DNA of 64,000 bases from positions 186,001 through 250,000 of the forward strand of contig NZ_JAFREL010000016.1 in the NCBI RefSeq assembly GCF_017377655.1, written 5' to 3'. The translations under genes were made by a program, and so were the position numbers. Shown piece by piece: positions 52,510-61,727 of this stretch. Positions within the stretch are counted from its first letter, which is position 1. Each line of letters starts with the position of its first letter. The notes under the pieces were generated by a model, which saw nothing but the letters and a program-made list of their open reading frames with translations, was not told the DNA's origin and did no database searches. The stretch is from Candidatus Enterococcus ferrettii. GTDB taxonomy: Bacteria; Bacillota; Bacilli; Lactobacillales; Enterococcaceae.

Positions 52510-54528
52510 CTATTCATTGATTAGCTCAAAAGAAGATTTCAACAAATCATAAAAAGCCTCAATAGTTGAAATTTCTTCAATTTGACGAATATTTTTCTCC
52601 TGCAATAAGGCATCATTAATCTTTAGCAGCCATTCCACATGCTCATTTTGCTTTGAAGGTGCCAGAGCGATCATCATTTTTAATTCTCGTTCACCAGCAA
52701 ATTTCACCTTATTTTTTACCAAGACCAATTGATAATCTGGCTTAAACACATCATTTTCCGGCTTCGCATGAGGTAAAAAACAATCCTTGGCAATCATCAT
52801 GAAAGGGTAGTCCTCTTCAAACAGCTGTAAAGTTCGCCCTACATATCTTTGATTGACACTGCCTCTTTCAAGCAGTTTTCCAAAGGCAAACTGGAAAACC
52901 TCTTGCCAGGAATCGGCTTCAATCATAGAAAATTGCTCAATTTTTAATTCAAAGGGATTACACTCCTCATCCGTATTCCCCGTATCCTTTTGGTAAAACT
53001 GCTCAATTCGTTTAACTGCATTGGCCTTGTTACCGTCTGGAAAAAGATCATCTAATAAGCCGTACAACTCCTTGGTTTTCTTTTTGATGTCCTGATTGAT
53101 CGCTATTTCTACCTGCTGCTGAATTTTCTGCTTGGCTTGCTTGTCTAAAACTGAAGGAATAACAAAGGTTGTAATCTCCGTATCGATCGGAATGGTTGTG
53201 AAAATGAAATCTGGCAAAACCTCTGCATGGGAAATTTCATCCACTGCGTAAGTTCCTGCAAAAGCAATGTTAGGGAAAAGCTCCTTCAAATTCTCCTGCA
53301 GCAGCTTAGAAATCGACATGCCGCTTCGACACAAAACCAATGCCGTAAAAGGCTTAAAGGATTGATCTTGAACAATTTCCTTCATGGAGCTGATAACGAT
53401 CATGGCGATAAAGGCCTTCTCTTCATTTGAGAAATGACAGCTGATTTTCTTCTCAATCATGGAAATCCCCTCACTGATCTTCATATACAGTGCACTGTAC
53501 TCCTCCATAATTACTCTAGTCAGCGGATTACGAATATTTACACTCAACAAACTACGAAAAATCGCCGGCTTCAAATGCAATGCCAGTTTTTCCTTCAAGG
53601 TTGCCGGATCCTTGAAATGCATCAGACAACCATTTTCCAGAAAATAAACAAACTCATTAATCGCTGATTCAACCTCACCGCTACCATAAAGCTCATCATT
53701 GATCTGTAAAAAAGTAGAGGACAAAATTTGAAGAATCATATACAGCTTGTCATTTTCATTTAAATTAGGCATGCCTCGAAAAACATTCCGATAAGTCGGA
53801 TACTCGCTGGTGTTAACAATATCGTATTTTTCAAATGGAAAATGCCACTTTATGCGCTGCTGCTGAGCTCGTTTAATCAACGTACTTAGCAGAATCGGCA
53901 ATTCCTCCAGACTTTCTTCAGTAAAAGTCATTTTGACCTGTGATTGAATTTTCAGGAGTCGATTCTTTAATAGCACAATTTCACTATTACTGGTATAACC
54001 TGTCTCCAATAACAGATAGCGGCTAAAGGATTTACGCAATAAGCCTCGCAGCGAATTAACAATTTCATTACGAATCGAAAACTCCGGTCCTTCAATCGTA
54101 TAACCAATTTTGCGCGAATAGTTGATCAAGATCCCTTGAGTCGTTAACGCCTCCCGCAGCCGTTTTACATCAGTTAAGGCAGTGTTCTTGCTCACCAAAA
54201 GTTGATCCGCCAGCTCCTGCAAATTAAGGTCCAGTTCACTCAAAGCCATATGCAAAAACAACAATTGCTGCCGATTCTCTGCATCGTAATAGGGCAGAAT
54301 TTTGATATTATGCTTTTTCAAATATTTGTAACAAATGTTGCGATCCTGATCAGAAACATAGATTTTCCGTTCATCCAACTTTAGTTTGGCCTGCAATACC
54401 GTATTGATTTCCTCAACATCGTTTTTCAATGTGCATCGTGAGATAACCTGACGACTTAACAAGTCCTTGACTGAAATTTTGGACTGCTGAACACATTCTT
54501 GAATAATCTGAATTTGTGAACTCTTCAT
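52510..54528 (-). CDS. PRD-containing transcriptional regulator with EIIB and EIIA domains
   Basis: This 672-residue regulator of the MtlR/BglG class has an N-terminal helix-turn-helix (LNLQELADQLLVSKNTALTD), two PRD domains, a GatB-like domain (ALVLCRSGMSISKLLQENL) and a C-terminal EIIA domain (IAKDCFLPHAKPEND). It shares this layout with the regulator at 42147. It is the first gene of the kinase-aldolase PTS operon. A perfect 13-bp inverted repeat lies 56 bp upstream of its start codon. Confidence 0.9.
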   Translation of the reverse strand: MKSSQIQIIQECVQQSKISVKDLLSRQVISRCTLKNDVEEINTVLQAKLKLDERKIYVSDQDRNICYKYLKKHNIKILPYYDAENRQQLLFLHMALSELDLNLQELADQLLVSKNTALTDVKRLREALTTQGILINYSRKIGYTIEGPEFSIRNEIVNSLRGLLRKSFSRYLLLETGYTSNSEIVLLKNRLLKIQSQVKMTFTEESLEELPILLSTLIKRAQQQRIKWHFPFEKYDIVNTSEYPTYRNVFRGMPNLNENDKLYMILQILSSTFLQINDELYGSGEVESAINEFVYFLENGCLMHFKDPATLKEKLALHLKPAIFRSLLSVNIRNPLTRVIMEEYSALYMKISEGISMIEKKISCHFSNEEKAFIAMIVISSMKEIVQDQSFKPFTALVLCRSGMSISKLLQENLKELFPNIAFAGTYAVDEISHAEVLPDFIFTTIPIDTEITTFVIPSVLDKQAKQKIQQQVEIAINQDIKKKTKELYGLLDDLFPDGNKANAVKRIEQFYQKDTGNTDEECNPFELKIEQFSMIEADSWQEVFQFAFGKLLERGSVNQRYVGRTLQLFEEDYPFMMIAKDCFLPHAKPENDVFKPDYQLVLVKNKVKFAGERELKMMIALAPSKQNEHVEWLLKINDALLQEKNIRQIEEISTIEAFYDLLKSSFELINE

Positions 54529-54583
54529 TTTTAAGCACCTCTTACACTAATTATCTTAACTGAAAAAAAAGGCCGTTTTTGAG

Positions 54584-54631
54584 AGTTCATCACAATATGA
54601 AAACGCTCTATTTTCTAAATTGTGATGAACT
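54584..54631. promoter_or_regulatory. Perfect inverted repeat with cre-like spacer
   Basis: AGTTCATCACAAT (54584-54596) is exactly repeated in inverse at 54619-54631, with a 22-bp spacer. The spacer holds TGAAAACGCTCT, a cre-like core. The arrangement fits an operator for a dimeric activator such as the PRD protein, combined with CcpA control; an mRNA hairpin is the alternative. Confidence 0.6.
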
Positions 54632-54801
54632 ACTTTTCTGCTAAAATCACCCCTTTCATTAAAAATTAACCGAAACACCTCGTAAAATAAGCTAGCAGTC
54701 TCTATGTTAAACTACGGAAGGTGATTGAAAAAATTTCCAGTCGTTTGAGTCATTTTCCTTTTTAAATAGCAGGCAATACACTGATCTAAAGCTTTTGTGC
54801 A

Positions 54802-54835
54802 CAAAAAGCCCTCTAAAACTTCAATGTTTTAGAGG
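54802..54835 (-). terminator. Second terminator downstream of the ABC operon
   Basis: On the minus strand a perfect 10-bp stem (54810-54819 with 54826-54835) with a 6-nt loop is followed by GCTTTTTG. Confidence 0.82.
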
Positions 54836-54906
54836 ACTCGCTTTATTCTAGAATGGAGATTCACGAGAAGCAATGGTTCATTTTGATACAAAAAGTCTAA
54901 TTAAAT

Positions 54907-54940
54907 CAAAAAAACTTGACTGGTTGTCAACCAATCAAGT
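54907..54940 (-). terminator. Terminator of the second ABC operon
   Basis: On the minus strand a 12-bp stem with one mismatch (54914-54925 with 54929-54940) and a 3-nt loop is followed by seven T, 12 bp after the permease stop. Confidence 0.9.
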
Positions 54941-54952
54941 CTAATTTGAAAA

Positions 54953-55777
54953 TTATTTCACTGAGCCGCTAGTCATCCCTGAGATGATATTTTTCTGGAA
55001 GATCAAGTAAACAATCAAAATCACGATAATTCCAATCACATAGGAGGCAAATGACGGACCGTAATCACTGAAGTATTGCCCTTGGTAATTGTATTGGAAT
55101 AATGGTAACGTCCAGCTTGACGAATCCTTATTCAAAATCAGCAATGGCAGCAAGAAGTCATTCCAAACCCACAACGCATTAATGATCAAGGTCGTGGCAT
55201 GCATCGGTTTCATTAAAGGAAAAGCAATTTGGAAATACATTCTAAACTTGCCGCAACCGTCAATTTCCGCGGCTTCATCTAATTCTACCGGAATCGCGGT
55301 TTTGATGTAACCTACATACAGGAACAAGGTTTGTGGAACAGCATAGGCTAAGTACAGAATAATCAAACCGGCGATATTAGATAATCCCAATTTAGTCATC
55401 ATTGAGGTAATCGGAATCATAATTACCTGAAAGGGAACAAAAATTCCTAAAATCAAAAAAGAATACATAAGAGCAAAAGCTTTTTTGCGGCTGATATTTC
55501 TGGCAATCGAGAAGGCTGCCATAGGAACAAATAAAGTAATTAAGCAAATGGCTACCACAGAAATCAGCGCTGAATTGAAGAAATATTGACCTATCCCATC
55601 AGCAATAAGTCGTTGATAATTCTCTGTAGTGAATGGATTAGGAAAACCGAAAAAGTTTCCGGTAATTTGATTCGTTTCTTTAAAGGAACTTAGCAGGGTC
55701 AAAAACAGCGGAACAAATATTAGGACGAACCCAATAATGAGTATCACATAATGACCAATGGAACCTTTTCTTTTCAT
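54953..55777 (-). CDS. Sugar ABC transporter permease, MalG type
   Basis: This 274-residue inner-membrane subunit has six hydrophobic segments, the first GHYVILIIGFVLIFVPLFLTLL. The ATPase-docking loop is ELDEAAEIDGCGKFRMYFQI. It pairs with the MalF-type permease 12 bp upstream. No ATPase gene is in the operon. Confidence 0.92.
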   Translation of the reverse strand: MKRKGSIGHYVILIIGFVLIFVPLFLTLLSSFKETNQITGNFFGFPNPFTTENYQRLIADGIGQYFFNSALISVVAICLITLFVPMAAFSIARNISRKKAFALMYSFLILGIFVPFQVIMIPITSMMTKLGLSNIAGLIILYLAYAVPQTLFLYVGYIKTAIPVELDEAAEIDGCGKFRMYFQIAFPLMKPMHATTLIINALWVWNDFLLPLLILNKDSSSWTLPLFQYNYQGQYFSDYGPSFASYVIGIIVILIVYLIFQKNIISGMTSGSVK

Positions 55778-55789
55778 GGGAATTCCTCC

Positions 55790-56662
55790 TTATATTTCGA
55801 ATCGTTTGGATAAACGAATTTGCATTATCGAAATAATCGCAATTGCCACGAACAATACAATCGCAATCGCATTGGCATAACCATACTGATTATTTTTGAA
55901 GGCATAATTGTAGACTAACAAGCCTAAAGTGGTTGTTGAATCACTAGGTCCACCGCCAGTCAATGCGTAGATCAAATCAAATGCAGTTAATCCACCCTTT
56001 AGTGCCATGATGAAAACCATACTTAAGGAAGGCAGCAAATAGGGCAATTCAATGTTTGTAAAAATCTGCAAATTGCTGGCCCCATCAATTGATGCCGCCT
56101 CAATAATTTCTTCTGGAATACTCTGCAGGCCAGCCAGAAAAATCACAATAGGCATGGCCACACCTTGCCACAGTGCCACAAACAGTACACCCCAGAAAAC
56201 TGTTTCCTCATTGGCAATCAGGTTTTGCTGCAAAAATTTAATCCCAAACGCTTCCCCTAGCTGAGGAATCCCGTAATTAAACACTTGCTTGAAGATCAAG
56301 CCGAGAGTTACCGTACTAAGAACCGCCGGGAAGAAGTAGGCTGTTCGAAAAAAACCTACTCCTTTCATTTTTCGGTTCAAAAATCTGGCTATCGCAATTC
56401 CTAGAACAACTTCCCCGACAATTAAGCCAATTGTGAAGATGATGGTGAAGCTAATTGATTTCATAAATTTCTCATCTGAAAGAATCGCCTGAAAATTCGC
56501 GAAACCAACCATATTATAGTTAGACGTTAATCCAGTCCAATCAGTAAAACTATAAAAGAAACCTTGCAGCATCGGAACATAAAAGAATACTATTTGCAGA
56601 AGTACAGGAACAATAACGAATAGGTACGCCCAGCTTTTATTAAAAAATCCTTTTCTTTGCAT
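55790..56662 (-). CDS. Sugar ABC transporter permease, MalF type
   Basis: This 290-residue permease has an intact docking loop EIIEAASIDGASNLQIFTNI and the conserved ALTGGGPSDSTTTLGLLVYN that is missing from the broken paralogue at 1-873. It lies 17 bp after the binding protein. It forms a heterodimer with the MalG-type permease. Confidence 0.93.
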   Translation of the reverse strand: MQRKGFFNKSWAYLFVIVPVLLQIVFFYVPMLQGFFYSFTDWTGLTSNYNMVGFANFQAILSDEKFMKSISFTIIFTIGLIVGEVVLGIAIARFLNRKMKGVGFFRTAYFFPAVLSTVTLGLIFKQVFNYGIPQLGEAFGIKFLQQNLIANEETVFWGVLFVALWQGVAMPIVIFLAGLQSIPEEIIEAASIDGASNLQIFTNIELPYLLPSLSMVFIMALKGGLTAFDLIYALTGGGPSDSTTTLGLLVYNYAFKNNQYGYANAIAIVLFVAIAIISIMQIRLSKRFEI

Positions 56663-56679
56663 GTTCGTTTCCTCCCTGA

Positions 56680-57930
56680 TTATTTCATCGTATCGAAGAA
56701 ATTATTTAGATTGGATGCCAGCTTATCTTTATCTCCGCTGTTTACATATTCAACAGTCATATGATGGAAGGTTTCTTCTGAAGTCCATTCCTTCTGCAAC
56801 CAAACAATTTGCTGATCAGTAAACACATACTGATTGACACCTTCCATTTCAGGGAATTTACCTTCTGTATCCACAGAGGTTACCGAAGTTGGTGCTCCAT
56901 TTACGTCATAGTATTTTTGCATTGCTTCTTTAGAAGTCATGTACTCTACAAACTTTTCAGCTGTTTCTTTATTCTCTGAGCTTTCAGCTATCGATAAGGC
57001 TAAATCAGCCGCTCCAACCGTCAACTCTTCTCCTTCATTTTGTCCAGGATAAGCAAACATTCCTATTTCAAACTCAGGCGACTGATTTTGAACTGCCGGC
57101 AATGCCCAAATTCCGTTAGGGAAAATTAACGCATCTCCCTTAGCAAATGCGGCAACCGCATCATCATATGTCGCACCAGAAGCATTTTTTTGCCCGTTGT
57201 CTCGTAGTAAATCAAGCTCTTTTGTGACATTTTTGAAATCTGCATTGGAAGTTTTGATTGCTCCCTTAGGACTGTGTACCAATGCATTGTTGGCACCATC
57301 AAAACCACCATCCGTAGTTGCCCAAGCCAATTGATGATAACCGTTTAACGTCCAAGCATCTGTTTGAGTTAACGATAAAGCAAAAGGTGTTTCCTTTTTC
57401 TCTTTGATATCAGCAACCAGCTCTTCAAACTCGGCCCAAGTTTTTGGTGTTTCTAAGCCTAATTCTTCAAATTTATCTTTATTGTAAAAGAAACCCCAAG
57501 CATTGCTGGTTAATGGTACCGAGTAAATTTTATCATTAATCGCGTAGGTTTCAGCAGCTCCTTCTTTCAAATTCTTCAAGTAATCGTTTTCAGTTAAATC
57601 CTTAAAAACGCCATCTTTTGCCCATTCCTGAAAATCATTGTTTTGAGGATAAACGTTGATAACATCTGGAGCGTCATCACTAGATATACGCGTTTTCAGT
57701 ACGGTTGCTCCATCAGGTACATTGGTAAAGTTTACCTTGATGTCTGGATTTTCCTTTTCAAAGTCTTTAATGATTTCATCTAAAGTACTTTGCATTTCCT
57801 TTTTTTGATTATAAAACTCAATCTCTGTTTTCCCACTAGAACTAGATCCTCCGCCATTCCCGCAAGCGCTTAACATTACACCAGTACTAATCAAAGCCAA
57901 ACCACTTACAATCACTTTTTTCATATCCAT
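56680..57930 (-). CDS. Sugar ABC transporter substrate-binding lipoprotein
   Basis: This 416-residue solute-binding protein of family 1 has a lipoprotein signal ending VMLSACGNGGG; the Cys is the lipid anchor. Residues from about 35 form the two-lobed sugar-binding fold (TEIEFYNQKKEM, then KINVYPQNNDF-like VINVYPQNNDFQ). The neighbouring alpha-galactosidase suggests an alpha-galactoside such as raffinose or melibiose, which is inference. It has a strong promoter at 57988-58016. Confidence 0.92.
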   Translation of the reverse strand: MDMKKVIVSGLALISTGVMLSACGNGGGSSSSGKTEIEFYNQKKEMQSTLDEIIKDFEKENPDIKVNFTNVPDGATVLKTRISSDDAPDVINVYPQNNDFQEWAKDGVFKDLTENDYLKNLKEGAAETYAINDKIYSVPLTSNAWGFFYNKDKFEELGLETPKTWAEFEELVADIKEKKETPFALSLTQTDAWTLNGYHQLAWATTDGGFDGANNALVHSPKGAIKTSNADFKNVTKELDLLRDNGQKNASGATYDDAVAAFAKGDALIFPNGIWALPAVQNQSPEFEIGMFAYPGQNEGEELTVGAADLALSIAESSENKETAEKFVEYMTSKEAMQKYYDVNGAPTSVTSVDTEGKFPEMEGVNQYVFTDQQIVWLQKEWTSEETFHHMTVEYVNSGDKDKLASNLNNFFDTMK

Positions 57931-57987
57931 TACTAAACAACCTTTCTTTTTTCATTATTGTTTTGTCGATTGTTTTCTTGTGTTTTT

Positions 57988-58016
57988 AGATTAACGTTTA
58001 TCAGGCAAAAAGTCAA
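57988..58016 (-). promoter_or_regulatory. Promoter with LacI-type operator for the ABC operon
   Basis: On the minus strand TTGACT (58011-58016) and TAATCT (57988-57993) are 17 bp apart. GATAAACGTTAATC overlaps the -10 and is a near-palindrome centred on AACGTT. The same core promoter and a very similar operator occur at 60479-60507. A cre-like AAAACGCTTCA lies further upstream at about 58083. Confidence 0.75.
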
Positions 58017-58191
58017 TGTTTTTTTTACTTCGTTTTCTAAAAAGCTTTAACATCGCTATTTTATAGGCATTTAAATCCTATAAAACGCTTCATAAGATTT
58101 TTACCCCTGTCGGTAAACAAGCATAAGAAATAATGAAATTATAAAGGACTTCGTTAGCAATAAGTAAACAGCAGTAAACACTAACCTGCGC

Positions 58192-58220
58192 AAAAAAAGC
58201 CTAGAAAAGATTTCTAGACT
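58192..58220 (-). terminator. Terminator of the LacI gene at 58242
   Basis: On the minus strand a 9-bp stem (58200-58208 approx. with 58211-58219) is followed by seven T, about 20 bp after the stop codon. Confidence 0.85.
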
Positions 58221-58241
58221 AAATTTAGTATGTTCATTATT

Positions 58242-59264
58242 TTAGTTACGTACTTGTTCACTTTCTCGAACAATAATCGTCCCTGGTACATTAATCCGAA
58301 CCGGAGCACAACGAACTCCTTCGATTTTTTCTGCCGCCATCCGTACACTAAGAGAACCAATTTCTTCAGTTTCAATATTGATAGTGCTCAAAGAGGGCAT
58401 TAAGAATTCAGCAACCTCAATATTGTCATAGCTGACAATCGAAATGTCCTCAGGAATACGAATGTTTTTTTCTTGCAGCGCACGATAAACACCTACGGCC
58501 ATCGGATCACTACCAACAACAATAGCTGTCGGCAGCTCTTTGTTCCGATACGCAGCTATGAATTCTTGTCCTAGGCGCATCCCTTCAATCGTCGTCCAAT
58601 CGCCAACAAAAGCCGCTGAATATTCTCCCAGCTGTTGCCGTTTCATCCAGTTCAAATAGGTCAAATGACGAATATCATCATATTTGATAATTTCACTACC
58701 ATTGTTGCTGCGAATCCTTCTGAAACCGCCGATAAAGGCGATATTTCGATGCCCTTTTTGATATATCCGATCCAGATGTGACTCAGTCGCTTCCTCTAAA
58801 TCGGAATAGACGGTATCAAACTTTTTGGAGACCTTAGCATCATCAATAATAACAACATTCCTGTTTTTACTGTAAATTTCCTCCAGCAGGTGTTCTTCTA
58901 CCTGTCCAATCACTAGCACAGCTCCCAGCTTGTCGATCCCCTCCAGCTTAGGATTTTGCGGTAATCGATAGACATTTTCGATGCGTAGATGCGCTCGTTT
59001 CGCTTCCTTTTCCATACCAATGCGTATGTTGCGGAAATAAGGATCATCCCATTCATTGATTTTCGTAACTGAAGTAACAATTCCGATTGTTGCCACCACT
59101 CGCTTGGATCGTTCCTTTTTCTCATACCCGTAAAACTCCACTGCAGCCATGATTTTTTGACGTGTTTCTTTCGTGACTGTCAATGAAGCATCTGCGTTTA
59201 AAACCCGCGAAACAGTTCCGGGAGATACACCGGCTTTTTTCGCAACATCTCTAATCCCAACCAT
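58242..59264 (-). CDS. LacI family transcriptional regulator, paralogue 1
   Basis: This 340-residue repressor has the helix-turn-helix IRDVAKKAGVSPGTVSRVLN at residues 4-23 and a sugar-binding effector domain ending in SLSTINIETEEIGSLSVRMA. It closely resembles the regulator at 60619, with a near-identical recognition helix. It lies 35 bp after the aldo-keto reductase and is probably co-transcribed with it. The operators at 57988 and 60479 are its likely targets. Similar proteins regulate galactoside operons, but the inducer is unproven. Confidence 0.9.
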   Translation of the reverse strand: MVGIRDVAKKAGVSPGTVSRVLNADASLTVTKETRQKIMAAVEFYGYEKKERSKRVVATIGIVTSVTKINEWDDPYFRNIRIGMEKEAKRAHLRIENVYRLPQNPKLEGIDKLGAVLVIGQVEEHLLEEIYSKNRNVVIIDDAKVSKKFDTVYSDLEEATESHLDRIYQKGHRNIAFIGGFRRIRSNNGSEIIKYDDIRHLTYLNWMKRQQLGEYSAAFVGDWTTIEGMRLGQEFIAAYRNKELPTAIVVGSDPMAVGVYRALQEKNIRIPEDISIVSYDNIEVAEFLMPSLSTINIETEEIGSLSVRMAAEKIEGVRCAPVRINVPGTIIVRESEQVRN

Positions 59265-59299
59265 TTTTTCTCCCCCTTTCCTGTCTTGCGAATTCTCTT

Positions 59300-60289
59300 T
59301 TAATCTTTCAATAGCTGTTCAATTGTTTGCAATTCTTGTTCCGTAAAGTTAACATTTCCTAAGCATTTAACATTTGACTCTAATTGCTTCAAACTGCTAG
59401 CTCCCACGATGACACTAGCCACCGACTTTAAGCGCATATTCCACGCCAAAGCCATTTCTGCCAAAGTTTGACCTCGGCTCTCAGCCAATTCATTCAGCCT
59501 AGCTACCGAAGCCAATGTTTTCTCGACCTTTTCCTCGTTAAGGAAAGGACTGTCTGAACGGCTGGCCCGTGAATGTTCTGGAATTCCATGTAAATACTTA
59601 TTGGTCAATAAACCTTGAGCAAGCGGACTGTAAACAATCGCACCAATCCCCTCGTTTTCTAACACGTCCACCAATTCATCCTCAATCCATCGATCAAACA
59701 TATTGTAGTTCGGCTGATGAATAATGAACGGCGTTCCTAACTGTTTGAAGATCTTCGAAATCTCCAATGTCCGCTGAGCATCATAATTGGACACTCCGAT
59801 ATAAAGAGCTTTCCCTTGATGAACCAACAGATCCAAAGCACGAGCTGTTTCTTCCAGCGGCGTTTCATAATCAGGTCTATGATGGTAGAAAATGTCAAAA
59901 TACTCGACTCCTACCCGCTTCAAGCTTTGATCACAGCTGGCAATAATATTTTTCTTTGAACCCCATTCACCATAAGGGCCTTCCCACATGTAATATCCTG
60001 CTTTAGACGAAATAATCAATTCGTCACGGTAAGCTCCAAGTTCTTCTTTCATCATTCGACCAAAATTTATTTCGGCGGAACCAGCTGGGGGACCATAGTT
60101 GTTCGCCAAATCGAAATGTGTTATACCTAGATCAAAAGCTCCCAATACAATTTCCTTTTGATTCTGAAAATAGTCAGTGTCCCCAAAATTATGCCACAAT
60201 CCTAACGACAATGCCGGCAATTTAAGCCCTGAATTTCCTACACGATTATACTGCATTTGCATATATCTTTCGCTGTTTGCTTGATACAT
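59300..60289 (-). CDS. Aldo/keto reductase, YghZ-like
   Basis: This 329-residue NADPH-dependent reductase has a TIM barrel starting QYNRVGNSGLKLPALSLGLW and the tetrad segments FDLANNYGPPAGSAE, SSKAGYYMW and IFYHHRPDYETPLEE. YghZ-type enzymes (AKR14) reduce L-glyceraldehyde-3-phosphate or methylglyoxal. The start is ATG 60289 with GGAG 8 nt upstream; a GTG at 60298 overlaps that site. Its role in a galactoside locus is not clear. Confidence 0.88.
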   Translation of the reverse strand: MYQANSERYMQMQYNRVGNSGLKLPALSLGLWHNFGDTDYFQNQKEIVLGAFDLGITHFDLANNYGPPAGSAEINFGRMMKEELGAYRDELIISSKAGYYMWEGPYGEWGSKKNIIASCDQSLKRVGVEYFDIFYHHRPDYETPLEETARALDLLVHQGKALYIGVSNYDAQRTLEISKIFKQLGTPFIIHQPNYNMFDRWIEDELVDVLENEGIGAIVYSPLAQGLLTNKYLHGIPEHSRASRSDSPFLNEEKVEKTLASVARLNELAESRGQTLAEMALAWNMRLKSVASVIVGASSLKQLESNVKCLGNVNFTEQELQTIEQLLKD

Positions 60290-60478
60290 TTCATCCACTC
60301 CATTATTTTTTCTGCCTTTACACTGCTTAGTCTCTCCAACAAGAAAACACCTAATCCATACTAAACTAAAGTAATCGGTTTCAATTCAAGAAAAAGCTAA
60401 AATCCTTAATCAATGAACATACAAAAAATGATTACACCTTTTTACCATAATGTTTATCCAAGTGTTTTCCACTTTTTA

Positions 60479-60507
60479 AGATTATCGTTTATTGAGTAAA
60501 AAGTCAA
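60479..60507 (-). promoter_or_regulatory. Promoter with LacI-type operator for the aldo-keto reductase gene
   Basis: On the minus strand TTGACT (60502-60507) and TAATCT (60479-60484) are 17 bp apart, identical boxes and spacing to the promoter at 57988. The operator AATAAACGATAATC matches GATAAACGTTAATC there at 12 of 14 positions. Confidence 0.75.
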
Positions 60508-60574
60508 CATTTTTTTAAATGTTTTCCTTTAAAACCCCGTCATTGCAAACAAAACAATTGGTAATCTATTCATG

Positions 60575-60608
60575 AAAAAAAAGCAATTAAGTGTCCAAAC
60601 TTAACTGC
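60575..60608 (-). terminator. Terminator of the LacI gene at 60619
   Basis: On the minus strand a 10-bp stem with one G-T pair (60583-60592 with 60599-60608) is followed by eight T. Confidence 0.87.
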
Positions 60609-60618
60609 CTAATAATAA

Positions 60619-61647
60619 TTACTTTTCCTTCGGTACAAAGCTTTCTCGGATAATCAATTTTGCCGGGAATGATAGTGTAACGTTCACTTCCCGTTCTTTT
60701 TGAATTTTTTCATTCGCTAATCGGACTGCTGCCTTGCCCAATTCTTTAGCATTGACCTTTACCGTCGTCAAATTGGGAGTCAAAAACTCCGCAATTTCAA
60801 TATCATCGTAACTGGAAACAACTACGTCGCGGCCGATCGTTTTTCCTGCTGATTGTATTGCTCGGTAAACACCCACTGACAGCGGGTCACTTCCAACTAA
60901 TAACGCTGTCGGAAAATTATCTGCTCTTTCTGCCAACAGCTCATCAGCCATTCGTTTGCCTTCCAATGGTTCCCATTCTCCTAATTTGTAAGAAATTTTA
61001 TCAGATAGACCTTGCTCGTTCATAAATTCCTTGTAAGCCTTCAACCGTTTCTCATTTTCGTCGGCAACTTCATTCCCCTGCTCGTCAATGTCTATATTAT
61101 AACCACCAATATAAGCAATCTCCTTATGCCCGGCCGCAACAAATAGGGACAGAACCTTCTTAGTCACTTTAGAAAAATCAGTGAACACCAAATCGACAGA
61201 CAAATCGATATCTGGATTGTCTAACAGAATAATATTACAATTATGGTCAAGCAGCTTCTCAATTGATCCCTTTTCAATGGTACCTAACACCACCAAAGCA
61301 TCCAAATTACTGATTAACTTAGATTTCTTGAAAACATCCGCAAGGGCATACTGTTCTAAATTGAAATGACGTTTTTTGCATTCTTCCTCCATACTCAGCC
61401 GCAGCTCGCTAAAGTACGGGTCATCAATTTCTCGTTGACGCGTAATTGTAGAAACCAAGCCTATCGTGGTCGTCTTAGCCCGGTTATATTTTCTTTTCTT
61501 GATGTCATAATTTAGCTCTTGTGCTGCTTGATATATTCTCTCTTTCGTGGAATCCGTGACCGAAAGGGTTTCATCAGAATTTAGCACTCTCGATACGGTT
61601 CCAGGACTCACCTGAGCTCTTCGTGCAACGTCGCGAATACCTACCAT
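60619..61647 (-). CDS. LacI family transcriptional regulator, paralogue 2
   Basis: This 342-residue repressor has the helix-turn-helix IRDVARRAQVSPGTVSRVLN, differing from paralogue 1 by only three residues, none in the recognition helix. The effector domain ends in NLTTVKVNAKELGKAAVRLA. The two proteins share the YNIDIDEQG / GGFRRIRSN type insert before the operator-distant helices but differ through the binding pocket, so they may answer to different sugars while reading the same operator. It has its own promoter at 61678-61706. Confidence 0.9.
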   Translation of the reverse strand: MVGIRDVARRAQVSPGTVSRVLNSDETLSVTDSTKERIYQAAQELNYDIKKRKYNRAKTTTIGLVSTITRQREIDDPYFSELRLSMEEECKKRHFNLEQYALADVFKKSKLISNLDALVVLGTIEKGSIEKLLDHNCNIILLDNPDIDLSVDLVFTDFSKVTKKVLSLFVAAGHKEIAYIGGYNIDIDEQGNEVADENEKRLKAYKEFMNEQGLSDKISYKLGEWEPLEGKRMADELLAERADNFPTALLVGSDPLSVGVYRAIQSAGKTIGRDVVVSSYDDIEIAEFLTPNLTTVKVNAKELGKAAVRLANEKIQKEREVNVTLSFPAKLIIRESFVPKEK

Positions 61648-61677
61648 ATTATCAATACCTCATGAATTTTTACTTTA

Positions 61678-61706
61678 ACAATAATACATGATTGCTGATA
61701 AGTCAA
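61678..61706 (-). promoter_or_regulatory. Promoter of the LacI gene at 60619
   Basis: On the minus strand TTGACT (61701-61706) and TATTGT (61678-61683) are 17 bp apart. The AACGTT-type operator of the neighbouring promoters is absent here. Confidence 0.55.
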
Positions 61707-61727
61707 AGTTTCGCCATGATTGGCACC

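Larger units (their letters stand above)
54632..54952. other. Gene-free stretch between the PTS and ABC operons
   Basis: It holds two minus-strand terminators (54802-54835 and 54907-54940). No coding sequence was recognised. Confidence 0.6.
60290..60618. other. Promoter region of the aldo-keto reductase gene
   Basis: This 329-bp gap contains the promoter/operator at 60479-60507 and the terminator of the upstream LacI gene at 60575-60608. No coding sequence is seen. Confidence 0.6.
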
